Made by a program: the position numbers and the translations under genes
Source of the DNA: Eudorina sp. 2006-703-Eu-15
Taxonomy: Eukaryota > Chlorophyta > Chlorophyceae > Chlamydomonadales > Volvocaceae
Assembly: GCA_003117195.1 (NCBI GenBank)
Contig: BDSI01000004.1
Location: forward strand, 1-64,000
Direction: 5' to 3'
DNA: 64,000 nucleotides
Shown here: positions 17,601 through 46,563 of the stretch, in pieces
Numbering within the stretch: the stretch's first letter is position 1
Layout of the letters: every line of letters starts with the position of its first letter
Notes under the pieces: generated by a model
Told to the model about the DNA's origin: nothing
The model's database searches: none
What the model saw: the letters and a program-made list of their open reading frames with translations, nothing else

Positions 17601-18207
17601 GTGAGTGGGTATCGGAGGTAGGGTGGCAAGGTGGGAATCGGACTGTGGGGTTCGGGCCGGCCAAACAGCCGGATCAGCCTGATGAGGGGACCTGATGGGG
17701 ACCTGTACAGCAAGCGCGAACCGAACCCAACACGACACGGCGTTGCAACGGCGTGACGGAGGAGGAGCGCGTCAGATGTTGGTAGGGGGCAGGACGGTGT
17801 CGCCGGGCCCCTCCTCCTTCGAGATCCGCGCTGGGCCACACCAACCACCGCTCGCCGTACCAGGGTTCGCGCTCGGAGATAGGCGTGAAGCCCGCCGCGA
17901 TCAGCCTGCGCGCAGCCTCCTCGACGGCATGGAAGGGAGTCCAAGCGTAATTGATGAAGGAAAGCAGCTTCTCCGCGTGCTCCTTGCCGCGCTTGTGGAG
18001 CGCAATCGCTGCATCGGTGCTTGCAGCGGCCTCGGCCGTGGCAGGGATGCTCACGGAGGTCGTCTTTTGACGTTTGGACATAATGTTTACTGTGCAAGCA
18101 GCTGCGAAGCGGCGACTGCTGGCGGACGCTAAGGAGCGGCTGGCCCGAGCAGCCAGCATTGGTTTGAAGTTAGGGTTCGACGAGACAGGTGTGAACTCCC
18201 AAATCAA
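10563..18207 (-). CDS. DNPEP: aspartyl aminopeptidase, peptidase family M18
   Basis: Zinc metallopeptidase that removes N-terminal Asp/Glu. Exons in transcription order: 18207-17861, 17078-16993, 16796-16705, 16565-16410, 15572-15241, 14931-14827, 14543-14475, 13896-13813, 12954-12854, 12410-12252, 11279-11223 and 10664-10563. Metal-site and catalytic motifs are all visible: VGAHTDSP (His), AGRLDNL (Asp), [11 protein letters not shown] (Glu-Glu), [10 protein letters not shown] (Asp), and [12 protein letters not shown] (His). The N-terminus ([20 protein letters not shown], Met at 18159) looks like an organelle-targeting peptide. The body then resembles cytosolic relatives from MSKRQ (18081). 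There are two oddities. Exon 5 lacks one base in a C run near 15365-15370, which shifts the frame between LGCPP and VDFELHL. Exons 10 and 11 do not match in phase, and the expected two residues after SMHSIR are missing. A microexon or misassembly in the poly-C intron could explain this. Family assignment is secure. Confidence 0.92.
11459..12245. repeat. poly-C / GGCCTCCCCCCCCCGC minisatellite, aminopeptidase intron 10
   Basis: About 790 bp of units made of a C run of variable length and GCGGCCT, on the + strand. The gene is on the minus strand, so the pre-mRNA carries G runs broken by AGGCCGC. The homopolymer lengths vary from unit to unit, and the region is a likely place for sequencing or assembly error. 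Long open frames here on both strands are artefacts of the repeat. Confidence 0.95.
12677..12845. repeat. (CCCCA)n pentanucleotide array, aminopeptidase intron 9
   Basis: About 33 near-perfect CCCCA units end within ten bases of the exon 9 donor. In the transcript they read (GGGGU)n starting directly after the 5' splice site, a strong G-quadruplex-forming pattern. Confidence 0.95.
13568..13592 (+). repeat. dispersed element B, copy 1
   Basis: Contains GGGTGTGTCTGGGCCTGTTT, close to the core GGGTGTGTCTGGGCTGTTT seen at three other places in the window. It lies in aminopeptidase intron 8, antisense to the gene. Confidence 0.5.
14635..14676. repeat. (GGCA)n tetranucleotide run
   Basis: About ten perfect GGCA units in aminopeptidase intron 6, between exon 6 (14827-14931) and exon 7 (14475-14543). 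A GGGGGT-rich stretch at about 14550-14600 lies beside it. Confidence 0.9.
15932..16395. repeat. CAGCCTCAGGCCCCC minisatellite, aminopeptidase intron 4
   Basis: About 28 copies of a 15-17-nt unit fill the intron up to 15 bases from the exon 4 donor at 16409. Higher-order structure is visible: blocks of units are separated by a CTCCGCCTAG variant at about 16113, 16195 and 16290. Confidence 0.95.
17105..17445. repeat. 11-nt GGTTGAGGCGG array, aminopeptidase intron 1
   Basis: About 31 copies of the 11-nt unit, nearly perfect except for a few GGCTGAGGCGG or GGTTGCGGCGG variants. The array begins less than 30 bases from exon 2 (upper end 17078). Confidence 0.95.
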
Positions 18208-18906
18208 TTCACTGATTTTTGAAGATCAGAGGTATAGATTACCAAGTAGGTGCGCGAATTGTGCGGACTCGATGATGTTTGCAGTACCCATATGTGTCAT
18301 CTATTGATTGGGGTGCCGTGACCCACAGTCACTTACATACTTGATTTCCATCTGATCTGGTCCATGCAGATGCTTCCTAAAATTTGTTGATTCAAGCTGC
18401 GGTCTCGGTTGTTGTCGGCGAGTCGACGACCGACTCACGTCGCCTACCTCGACACCTCAATTCCTCAATCCAGTCGGGCTGAGGTCTGGACGTGACCTGG
18501 AATCCTACCTCTGTGCTGGTAACCTAGCTCACGGACTCGGGCACAGGGCTTCGTCCTGTCGAAACCCCTCAGGTGAGGCTCCTCGCTGCAACTTCACCCT
18601 ACAGCCACAGAGACAACCCGATCCAACCTTCTCTGCTTCCCCAAAACCCCCCAACTCCACCCCGACACCCCACCCCTGTCCCATAACGCTGCGGCCGCAC
18701 GAAGCCTTGCAGCTCATCGCCGAGGGAGGCATACCCAGTAACGGGTCGACCGAGTCGACGGCTTGACCCTCAACCCCAGACGCGGCCGCGAGTCCAACCC
18801 CTCGCGGCGGTCTCAGCCCTCCGGCTCCCGCAGCCCTGCTCCTGCCCCTGCCCTGACCCAGGGCAGCCACCCCAGCCCACCCCACCCCACCCCACCCCAG
18901 CCCACA
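18208..18906. promoter_or_regulatory. divergent promoter spacer, aminopeptidase / NAD synthetase
   Basis: Two genes start here in opposite directions, so about 0.7 kb must hold both 5' UTRs and promoters. The left half (18170-18400) is clearly more AT-rich than the flanking coding and repeat DNA. The right half becomes C-rich towards the NAD synthetase ATG, with a CCCCA run at about 18880-18900. No TATA box could be assigned with confidence. Confidence 0.5.
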
Positions 18907-28217
<9,311 letters not shown>

Positions 28218-28703
28218 CTGCTGTCAACCAGGGGCCCGGGCGCAGGCGCAGGCGGGGGCGCTGCGGGTGAAAGTGAAGTGAATGTGAATGTGGCGTCAAC
28301 AGGCCTTGGGAGAGGATGTCGTAGCGGCGGAGCCGCGGGACGTTGCGCCGGACTGGACACATCATGACAGCGGCCGCTGTCGGTTGTCGGGCCGGCTGGT
28401 TGGCTGCACGGTCGGCTGCACGTCAGGAAGGGGGCGCGCAGTCAAATGCGCAGTGTGGGTCGAATACCGCAATTAACGCTCAAGGGGTCTTGGCGTCTTG
28501 CGCACGCGCGCCCTCCCTTATTAGCACCATCCCTCTCTCTCCGCCGCGCTCTCTGAGGCGGCCGTTGCAATGCCCCACGACGACGAGGGGCAGGCAGCCG
28601 CTCGCTGCGCCTATCGCGCTTGCGTCGGGGTCGGGGTCTGGTGCAGCACCGCCTCCCATAGCGAACGACGGTTCCAAAAACGTCGCTCGTGGCATCGCCG
28701 CGG

Positions 28704-28723
28704 TGTAAGCAAAATGCGTGTAA
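28704..28723 (+). terminator. NAD synthetase polyadenylation signals (TGTAA x2)
   Basis: TGTAA at 28704-28708 and again at 28719-28723, about 490-505 nt after the stop codon. TGTAA is the usual poly(A) signal of Chlamydomonas-type algae. A third TGTAA follows at about 28742. Confidence 0.55.
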
Positions 28724-29217
28724 CGCGTCAGACATTGAGCGTGTAAGAAAAAGACGCGCCTCTGCGCCGCCTGCGGGCGCCACAGCTACCGACACCGTCA
28801 TGAGGTCGACGAGCAAGGGCCCGCTGCCGCAGCAGTCACACGTCCGACATCCCAGCTCACCAAGCGCCACCAGCAGCGCCACAGTGTGCGGCGCGGCACG
28901 GCGCCCGCTGGCGCGCCGCCAGAGGTCCAAGAGCAAGAGGTCAATTCGCAGGGGAACAGCATTGGAAATCAACAGTAAACAGAACAAGCTTTGCAGTTAG
29001 TTCCATGGCGCCACTGTCAAGAGGAAGGAGGAGAGAGGTCCGCGCGTTTCCAGACGGGGCGACGTGAAAGCGCACCCACAAGCGCACCCACATCAAAACC
29101 CTCGAGCGAACCAAGCGTGTAATAAAGACAGCCGCCACCACCGCACCGCACACCACGGCCGCCGCACCGAGACCCTGACGCCCGCCCGTCCTCCTTTATT
29201 TGTCCACCCGGTGACAC

Positions 29218-29334
29218 CTTTAGCGTCACATGCCCTTTAGCGTCACATGCCCTTTAGCGTCACATGCCCTTTAGCGTCACATGCCCTTTAGCGTCACATG
29301 CCCTTTAGCGTCACATGCCCTTTAGCGTCACATG
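29218..29334. repeat. 17-nt TTTAGCGTCACATGCCC array, 7 copies
   Basis: Seven perfect or near-perfect copies lie between two convergent genes. Unlike most arrays in the window this one is not GC-only and not inside an intron. Confidence 0.95.
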
Positions 29335-29720
29335 CCCGGCTGCCGGCTGCCCTGCGCGCTAGCATGCGGCCACCCGCCCGGGAGGGCGCACTGCGGCCCC
29401 CAGCCCCCTCCCTCCCTCGCGTCCATCAAGACAGCGAAACCGCAGCTGCTGCCCCTTCCTCTGGGGCCTGAGCTGCCGTCTCTGGCCGCCCCCTACCCCC
29501 TACCCGGTGTTAAGTGTCCGCAGTCCGCATCCGCCTTGGAGATGACGTGTCACGCTCACGTTCACACCCGGCTGTACGATTCCCACACAGGCCATCATGG
29601 TCATCGTCCACATACGGTACGCCCCCCCCCAACACACACACACACACACACACACACACCACACATACGGGGTTTCTTTTCTACACACACCCCACACATG
29701 CTGGGCACATTTGTCGCCGG

Positions 29721-29748
29721 GCTGGGTGTGTCTGGGCTGTTTCTTTCC
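29721..29748 (+). repeat. dispersed element B, copy 3
   Basis: Contains GGGTGTGTCTGGGCTGTTTC. The neighbouring ACACCCCACACATG at about 29687 and AACCCCACACATG at about 29754 form a short direct repeat around it. Confidence 0.6.
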
Positions 29749-30996
29749 TAAACAAACCCCACACATGCGCAGGTCCACAGCCCGGGGTGCTGGCGCTACG
29801 CTCCCAGGCGCACCTGCCTTACCCCGCTGTGAGATGCAGCCACCGCACCCGCCTTCCTTGCGTCCCAGTCGGGCTGTCCTCGACCGCCAGAGGACCCACC
29901 CGACCCAACGCCCAAACACCACCCGCCCTGCAGGCAGGAGCGCCGCCTCCCCCAGGTCACATGCGCCCCCCTCCACATTGCCCTCGCGGTGCTTCCCCCC
30001 CGCCCTTCAGGGATGGGCTCACACGACCGAGCAAGATCCCCGCCCCAGCAGCCGGCTCCTGGACACATCCCCCACGTCACCAGCACGACGCCCCCGGGTG
30101 CCCTGGAGGTTGAAATAGAGGAGTGCCCCGGGGGCCCTATGTACTGCAATCAGTACGACCCTCACCTGCTGCGGATGATGGTCGGCCATCATCCGCCGGT
30201 GCGAGGGTGCTGCTGCGCCCGCCCCCCCGCGGCCCGGCAAAGCCTGTCGCCGCTTTTGCCTGGCGGAGCTGGGTGGGCGGCCCAACCAGGGCGCACAGCC
30301 GTCCGTTCGTTCATCCATCGTTCCTTCATTCGGGTGCAGCCTCCCATGAAGCCCCAGAAAAGCATATCCCAAAATCCTTCCGGGGGTGTCGTAACCCGTC
30401 GAACAGCTCATCGCCTCCCCACCGCCTCCCCACCACAGCTCACGGCGAAGCACGGCGGCACGGCGCGCGCAAGGCGCCGACCCACGACCGACCCACCCAC
30501 ACACACATGGCAGAGCGCGGGCGTGGGAGGTCATCCGGCCGCCACGTGGGAGGTCACCCGGCCACCACGTGGGAGGTCATCCGGCCACCGCGCTTCCTCC
30601 GTCCGCCCTCGCCCCGCTGCCCACCTACCTCCATGCCAGGTTGGGTTTGAAGTGTACCCCGCGCCAAACCGGCCTGCGGTCGTCCTTGCTTTGCTCCTCC
30701 TTTCCCGCCCCCGCTGCCTCTTACGGGTGCCATGGGCCGAACCGACCGCCGACACACCCGCCGCCAACACCTCGCTGTCCGCGCCTCGTACACCGTCACG
30801 ACCAACATCGCGGGCCTGGGCGGTGCTGGGTGGGCTCCTCATTAAACATCGCTGTCCGCGCCGCGTACACCGTCACTACTGCCGGCCTCCCCCCCTCTAC
30901 GATGACCCCCCGTGCCCCCTCGCCACGCTTCACCGGGACTACTACTCCTGCACCCCTCCCCCCCCAAGGAACGCCTACCTACTACTGCCGCGACTG

Positions 30997-33900
30997 CTAC
31001 TCGGCCGCCATCAGCGCCAGCGTGCCCCCGAACGTGCCCAGCGTGCTGTGCAGGAACGTCAGCGAAAGCTTCCTCCCGGCGTCCTCCTCCACCACGTCCC
31101 TCACCTCCATCACCGGGTCGTAGCTCTGCTGCACCTGCTGCCGCTGCGCCTGCGCCGACACCGACCCGGGGCTGCCCACGCCGCCGCCCGCGCCGGTCCG
31201 CGCCGGCAGTACCACTGACCCAGGGCCGCCGCCGGAGGCCGGTACGGCCGCGCTGTCGCGCGCCCCGCTGCCACGCCCGCGCCCGCGGCCTCCTCCCCCC
31301 CCGCCGCCGCCGCCGCCGGGCCCCCGCCCATTAACCGCCGCCCCGTCGACCAGTCGCTGTCGCTTCGGCGGCGCCGCCGCGCCGGCGGAAGCCGCCTCCA
31401 GCCGATCGAATCCGGATCTGTAGTACGGATCAGGACCGCCGCCCGCAGACGCGGCTCCGGTATCGCCGTAAGGGCCGTACGGACCGCCATCCATGTCGCC
31501 GGCGCTGTCTATGCTTCGATCCGTCCAGCTCTGCCGCCCGCCGGCCGCGCGGCCGGAGGAGGTTCGCCAACCGGCGGCGGCTGCGGCGGCGAGGGCGGCG
31601 CGCGCGGACGGCGGTGGCTGCAGCTGCGCCTCCTCGACGTCATTGTTGGCTACTGCGTTGCTGAACGACGGCCGGCCCCCCTGTTGGAAGATGCCGCTGC
31701 CGCGGGGCCGCGGCGCGCCGACGGGGCCCCCACCGGCGCCCGCTCCACCGCCCGAGAAACGGCCGCCCGGCGTTCGACCTGCAAGCAGCCGCAACAGCAG
31801 CAGCCGCAGCCGCAGTTGCAGCGCATCAGCGTACAGCACCGTACACATCACGATGGAATGGTGGGACATGGGAGACGACGACAAACACGGCGGTCGATGC
31901 TTTCCAACACCGATTCTTTGCCAGGGTTTCACCACGGCCCGTGACGGGGCCACGAACAGGCCTGTGTCCCCAGGCGCCAAGGAAACTGGTACATGCCGTA
32001 CCCCGTACGACACCCCTCATGGTCCGCACCTCCGGAAACGATGCCCTCGCCGCTGCCGTCCCGCATCCCCCGCCGCAGCGGCGGCAGCCCGTCGTATGGC
32101 TGCTCCATCGCCGCCTCGTCGATGGAGCAGCCATACGCCGCCTCGTCGTCCAGGTCCGCGCCCACGCCGCCGCCCTCGTAGCTGTACTGCAGTGGCGGCG
32201 GCCCGCCGCGCCCGCCGCCGCTGCCGCCTGCGTTGAAGGGCCCCGCCGCTGGCCCCTGGCCGTCCAGCGGCGACCACGCGCGCTTCGCGCCCGCCCCGAG
32301 TGCGACCGCGGCAGCTTCACCCAGCTGGGACGCGCTGAGGGAGGGATGCTGCGGGTGCTGCTGCGGCAAGTCGGGATGCGCCTGGGGCCTCGCCTTGGGG
32401 GGCCGGCCGCGGCGCTTGGGCGCAGCAGCGGCCTGCTGCTGCGGTGGGGTTTAGGGTTGGGCGGTGTGACGTGTCGTCGGGAAAACAGCCCAGACACACC
32501 CCGGGAGTGGGGGTTTGGGCGGTGTGGCGGGCCGTGCAGCGGGAGCGGGAGCAGGTTCGGCAGCAGCGGGCAGGACGCGCGGGATGGGTCGCAAGGGCCC
32601 ATTACCATATTGCGGCACGATGGGCCCTTGCGGCCCATCCCGCGCGTGTCCTGCCAGGTGTCCGCATACTTATACGCGCCACCCTCCGACGACCCCCAAC
32701 GGTGAGGCAGGGCGCCACAGGGCCGCCTGCTGCAGCAACACACTGCCTGGCTGCACCTTGGTCATGTGATGGGACTCCCAGACTGATCGTAATACCGCGT
32801 GCCCATGGCCTGCTTGCCACCTGACATCACAAATGCAAAAAATGCATTGCTGTCTGACCCTTGCTCCTACCCCGGTGGACTTACCTCCGACGGTGCATCT
32901 GCGGCCGAGACCTCCTGCAGGTCCTCCCCTGGACCTGGGCCCAGGTGGGGTCGCTGCAGCGGCGGCGACGGCGCCGGGTTCAGGACCGAAGCCAGCGGCT
33001 GCGGCCCGCCCAGGCTGCCGCCGCCCCCGACGCTGCTGCGGCCCAACACGTCGCCGCCGTCGCCAGGTCCCGGCTCGTCGGCTGCACCGAACGACACGCC
33101 CGGCCCAGCCGCCGGCGCGCCGCCGCCGCCGCCCCGGCCGTAGCTCCCCATCCGGATGAAGGGCTGGGGCTGCAACGCAACGGCACCCGTCGACGCCGCT
33201 GCGGAGGCCTCCTCGTACGATCGACCGTACGGCAATGGCTGCCCGCGCCGCGGCGCCAGCGGCATCTCCCCGGGCATGGCATCAAAGCCATCCACAGCTT
33301 CTTGGGCCTGCAGCATGTCCGGCTCCTCCGCCGGCCAGTCTCCCGCTAGCCCGGGGACGTGCTGCCGCGGCGGTCGCGGCGCGCCGAAGATGGCCCCCAC
33401 CGACGCGGCCGGGCCCGGCCGCCGGCCCAGCGGCAGCGCGGGACCGCCGCGCTGCTGCTGCTGCTGCTGCGTCGGCCCCGCCGCCGCCAAGTCCCAGTCC
33501 CCCATCGAAAGGCCCTGCTGCTGCATCTGCTGCTGCTGCTGTTGGATGAGCAGCGCCCGTCGCAGCAGGTCCTGGTTGTGCGCGTGGGTGTTGTAGCCGC
33601 CCGCGGCCGCGGACAGGCCAGCGTGGAGCAGCCGCATGGGCAGCGCCAGGTGTTGCGGTTGCTGGGCGTGCGGGTGCTGCTGCTGCTGCTGGAGCTGCGG
33701 TCCACGAGAGGCGTCGAAGTGCAGGGCCTGAGCGCCGCCGCGCGGCGGCGCCAGGGGGTGCAGCCCCAAGCCGCCCGCTCCCGGAAGGGTCCCATCGCCG
33801 CCGCGCGCCTGCAGCTGCTGCAGCAGCTGCCGCGACTCCCGCTGGCGCTCCACCATGCGCGCCAGCTGCGCGACGGTCAACGCCAGCACCTTGACCGACT

Positions 33901-36384
33901 GGTACGGCGCGTCCGCGGTCATGATCTCGTCGTACAGCAGCGGCGCGCAGTACACCGACGTGCGAGGGCGGCGCGGCACCAGCCCGAACAGCGCCTCGTC
34001 GTCCGGCAGCCCCTCGTCGTACGCCTCGAAATCTCCGTACGGGCCCAGCTCGCCCCGCGCGCCGTACATCCCGTTGCGGCGGCCCCGCGACCCGGGCTCG
34101 CCATCCAAGTCTGAGCCGCCACCGCCGCCGCCTTCATCGCCTTGGGGACCGTACCGACCCATGGGTCTCCCGAGGCTGGGGCTCTCGCCCATACCCAGCC
34201 TCGCCGCACCGGCACCGCCGCCGCGGACGTCCATGCTTCCACCGTAGCTCGCTGCGGGTACGTCCTCGTCATCGTAATCAGGTTCCGGCATCGAGCCTCG
34301 AATGATTCGAGGGCCCGTGCCGCCCGCGCGCGTGCCCCGACCAGCGCCGCCGCGGCGCCCGCTGGCGCCGCCGGCAGCGGCGGCACCGGACCCGCCGCCG
34401 CCGCTGCCGCCGCCAGCCATGCCGCCACTGGCGCCTGCCCGCTGTCCGCCCCTCCCGCCCGCTGTCCGCCCCGAAGCGGACGGCTCGCCGCGCGCTGCTG
34501 CCAGTGGTGCGAGTGCCCGCCCGGGGATGGCGGCCCGCGCGGTACCGTTGCTGGGGCCTGCCAAAGGGGCACAGTCAAAGGGCCACCACACCCACCCGCA
34601 TCAACCGGACGAAACTGCACCACACCCACTTGCATGCCGCCCGGGCCTCCGGCAAGCCGCGGGTGTGTGGGCGGCCCCAGGGCAGCTCCCCAGGACCCCT
34701 TGTGCTGCCACAAGGATCTCCCGACCCACATCGCCATCCAATCCCACTTGCGCTACCGTCCTAAAACACGAGGGTACATGGGCCTGTACGCCAAAGCTGA
34801 CGCGGCCCACAAAGCCGCCCCAGGAGCATCCAACTCCAATGGCATTCACACCTGGCCGCACCACAAGTATTCGCCTGCCGGCCCCCCACTGGACTTCGCT
34901 TCTCGCGGCTCCGTTATCTCTTACACACACATACACAGGGCTGCCCGGCTCTCCGCCTGGCTGAGGCTGAGATGGGTTGCCTGCCTTCCCAGGCGCACGG
35001 CGCCCAGACCCCCACCCTGGTCAACCCCCCATCCCTGCCCCCGACGATCCCTTGTTAGACGTCCGGTCTAACCCGCACCCCTACCCCGAGCCGTCGTCGG
35101 CAGAACGCCCCCTCTCGCACCTGCTCCGCTGGGCCCCGCAGCTGCACCGGCCTGGGGCCCCCGAGCGGCTCCCGCGGATGTGCCACCTGCCTCGCCTGCA
35201 TCCGGCGCGGCCGCGCCGGGCCCGCTGTTCATCAGCAGCTTCAGCGCACCCGCCGCCAGGAATAGATCGTCCTCCGCGGCAGGCCAGCCGCCGCCACCAG
35301 CGCCACCGCCCCCGGCGGCCGCGCCGGTAGCGTTTGCCCCGCTCCTACCCCGTTCCCGGCCCGCAGATCGCGACCTGCCGCCGCCACCTGCCGCCCGGCC
35401 AGAGGCTGTTTCGCCGCCAGCCTGCTGACCAGCGGGCTGGCCCTGTTGACGCCGCTGCTGCTGCGGCGGCGGGAGCTGCGGCGGCTGGTCTCGTGCCGCG
35501 GCGCCGGCGGCGCCACGGCGCGCGTCGGACTGTGACGGGGTCCGTACAGCCCGTACCTGCCTCAGCAGCACCTGCTTCGGCTGCGGGTCCTGCCGTGCGG
35601 CCCCCTGCGGCTTCGGCGAACCCACCACCGGCTTGCGGGAGTCCGCTGGGTGCTCGAGCGCGCCTGCCACCTGGGCTGAAGACGGTCCTGCTGTTTGCGA
35701 GGGTGTTGGCGGCTTGTCCCCCGCACCACTGCCACCTCGGCTGCGACCTGACTCATGTGCGTCAGCCGCGTCTGGCCACTGCCGCCGCTGCGGCTGCTGC
35801 ACACTTGCTAGGCCCGCAGGTTCATCCGGGGACGGTGCGGCCTCAGACTGTGGTTCTGCCGCATCTACATCGGCATGGGGCCCGCTGCTCTGCTCCCCGC
35901 CGCCGCCATTTCGGATCCGCTGGTTCTGCTGCTGTTGGAGCAGGAGCTCGTGCTGCAGGTGGCTCCAGTGGCGGGACAGCCAATCAATGCCTTTGCCGTC
36001 CGCTAGCCGTGCTGCGAGGGGGCAGTCCTCGCCGTCCACTGGGTCAGACAGGTACATTCCTTGGCGCTGTTGATCTGGACGCATGGGGGCTGCACCGTCG
36101 CGCGCGGTGCTCGCAGGCCCCTGCTTGGGATCGCCAGACGGGGGTCGCTGCTTGCTGTGCGTCCCCGGCACGTCGCCAGAACCGAACAGCAGGTCCTGAG
36201 ACTGCGGTTCCTTATCTTGATGAACGGCCTCGCCGTCATGGGCCATGCCGTGTGGACTGGCGTCTGGTTCCAGAGCCGCCTCGGCCGAGCGGGTCGACGG
36301 CTCGGTCACTGCTGTTGTATGCGCGCGGCCCCGCTGCGCCGGCTGCTTCGTTGGTGGGCTTTGGCGTTTTAGTACAATGTCCAT
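30997..36384 (-). CDS. AT-hook DNA-binding, intrinsically disordered protein
   Basis: Not matched to a named family. Exons in transcription order: 36384-35121, 34557-32885, 32438-32030 and 31778-30997. They total 4128 nt (1375 aa) with every phase consistent and a GTAAGT donor after exon 2. Met at 36384 is the first in-frame ATG. Exon 3 begins with a classic AT-hook, PKRRGRPPK (residues about 986-994, core RGRP), which binds the minor groove of AT-rich DNA. A basic PPKRQR motif in exon 4 could be a nuclear localisation signal. Most of the protein is Gln/Gly/Pro/Ala-rich and presumably disordered, with poly-Gln runs in exon 2. Ordered-looking blocks are WLSRHWSHLQHELL in exon 1, a helical LALTVAQLARMVERQRESRQ in exon 2, and EVRDVVEEDAGRKLSLTFLH near the C-terminus. 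A nuclear chromatin or transcription role is inferred from the AT-hook only. Confidence 0.75.
32094..32136. repeat. perfect 17-bp inverted repeat inside a coding exon
   Basis: GTATGGCTGCTCCATCG at 32094-32110 is followed, after a 9-nt spacer, by its exact reverse complement at 32120-32136. It lies in exon 3 of the AT-hook gene and encodes part of YGCSIDEAAMEQPYDG. Confidence 0.9.
32479..32505 (-). repeat. dispersed element B, copy 4
   Basis: The minus strand contains GGGGTGTGTCTGGGCTGTTT, the same core as 29721-29748. It lies in AT-hook gene intron 2, in gene orientation, about 40 nt upstream of the exon 3 acceptor. Confidence 0.6.
32569..32655. repeat. long near-perfect hairpin in an intron
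   Basis: Left arm 32569-32602 and right arm 32620-32655 pair over about 34 bp with one mismatch and one 2-nt bulge, around a 17-nt loop. It lies in intron 2 (32439-32884) of the AT-hook gene. Size and near-perfect pairing resemble a small-RNA precursor or a tiny MITE-like inverted-repeat element. Neither can be decided from sequence alone. Confidence 0.85.
34891..34940 (+). repeat. dispersed intronic element A, copy 3
   Basis: Shares CTGGACTTCGCTTCTCGCGG, then CTC-GTTATCTCTTACACAC, with 20412-20463. It lies in intron 1 (34558-35120) of the AT-hook gene, antisense to it. Confidence 0.8.
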
Positions 36385-45848
<9,464 letters not shown>

Positions 45849-46497
45849 GCGACGAGGCCCGTCGCGCGGCGAAGGCCGAGTGCGTGTGCGTGCGGGACTG
45901 GCTGGCGAAGGGTGGGAGCGCTGCGCCGCGGCCGTGAATGAAGTGCTCAGAGCGGCGGGCGCTGCAACCAACAGTGTTGCGCCGAGTCACTCGCGCGCGT
46001 CGCGCACTGGCGTTTAGCTAGGTGGTGGAGTACGTCGGCCGGTTGGATGTGGTGCACCCCAAGGCGCATGCTCTGTAGTGGTGTACCCCAAGGCGCATGC
46101 TCTGCACTGTCATTGCACAGGTCTTGCGCGGCCTTTTAAACCAACAATGCGTTGTGTAGCGTCGCCCGCGTCATGAGTTTCTTCTTGAGTCTTGCCGGGA
46201 AAGGAAATCAGGGTGTCGTCTCCAGCGCTTGTGACTCGTGAACTGCTTTCTAGGATATGGTGAGGCCCAGAGTTTGGCTGCGAAAGGCGGCGTGCGACAG
46301 TGGCTTCAGAACAGGCAGCCTGTTACTGCGCTTTGCTCTCCTGGACAACATGATATGCGGGAGGTTGGCGACAAGAGGCATGCCCTGGGCACCCGACCCG
46401 TGGAGCGCGGACGGGGATACCTCTGGAGTGCTGCTTCAGCCGCAGCGATGCGGAGCATGACCACTGCCGCCGCGGGCAGCTTCAGCTGTCATGTGGG

Positions 46498-46524
46498 GCG
46501 GCGTCACCGTCACGGTGACGCCGC
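46498..46524. repeat. perfect 13-bp hairpin with 1-nt centre in a 3' UTR
   Basis: GCGGCGTCACCGT, then C, then ACGGTGACGCCGC. The stem ends 35 nt before the TGTAA signal at 46559, so it should be part of the reductoisomerase mRNA tail if that signal is used. Confidence 0.85.
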
Positions 46525-46558
46525 ACATTGCCCGACACAATTTGCAGTATTATATATG

Positions 46559-46563
46559 TGTAA
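46559..46563 (+). terminator. reductoisomerase polyadenylation signal TGTAA
   Basis: TGTAA about 710 nt after the stop codon, within the AT-rich sequence TATTATATATGTGTAAAC. This is the expected algal signal and the best candidate 3' end for the gene. Confidence 0.55.

Larger units (their letters stand above)
28218..30996. other. convergent 3' spacer, NAD synthetase / AT-hook gene
   Basis: No convincing coding frame. The left 0.5 kb is the NAD synthetase 3' UTR. The rest contains the 17-nt array, a (CA)n run at about 29632-29660, element B copy 3 and C-rich unique sequence. Short open frames on both strands show no recognisable domain and were not annotated. Confidence 0.5.
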
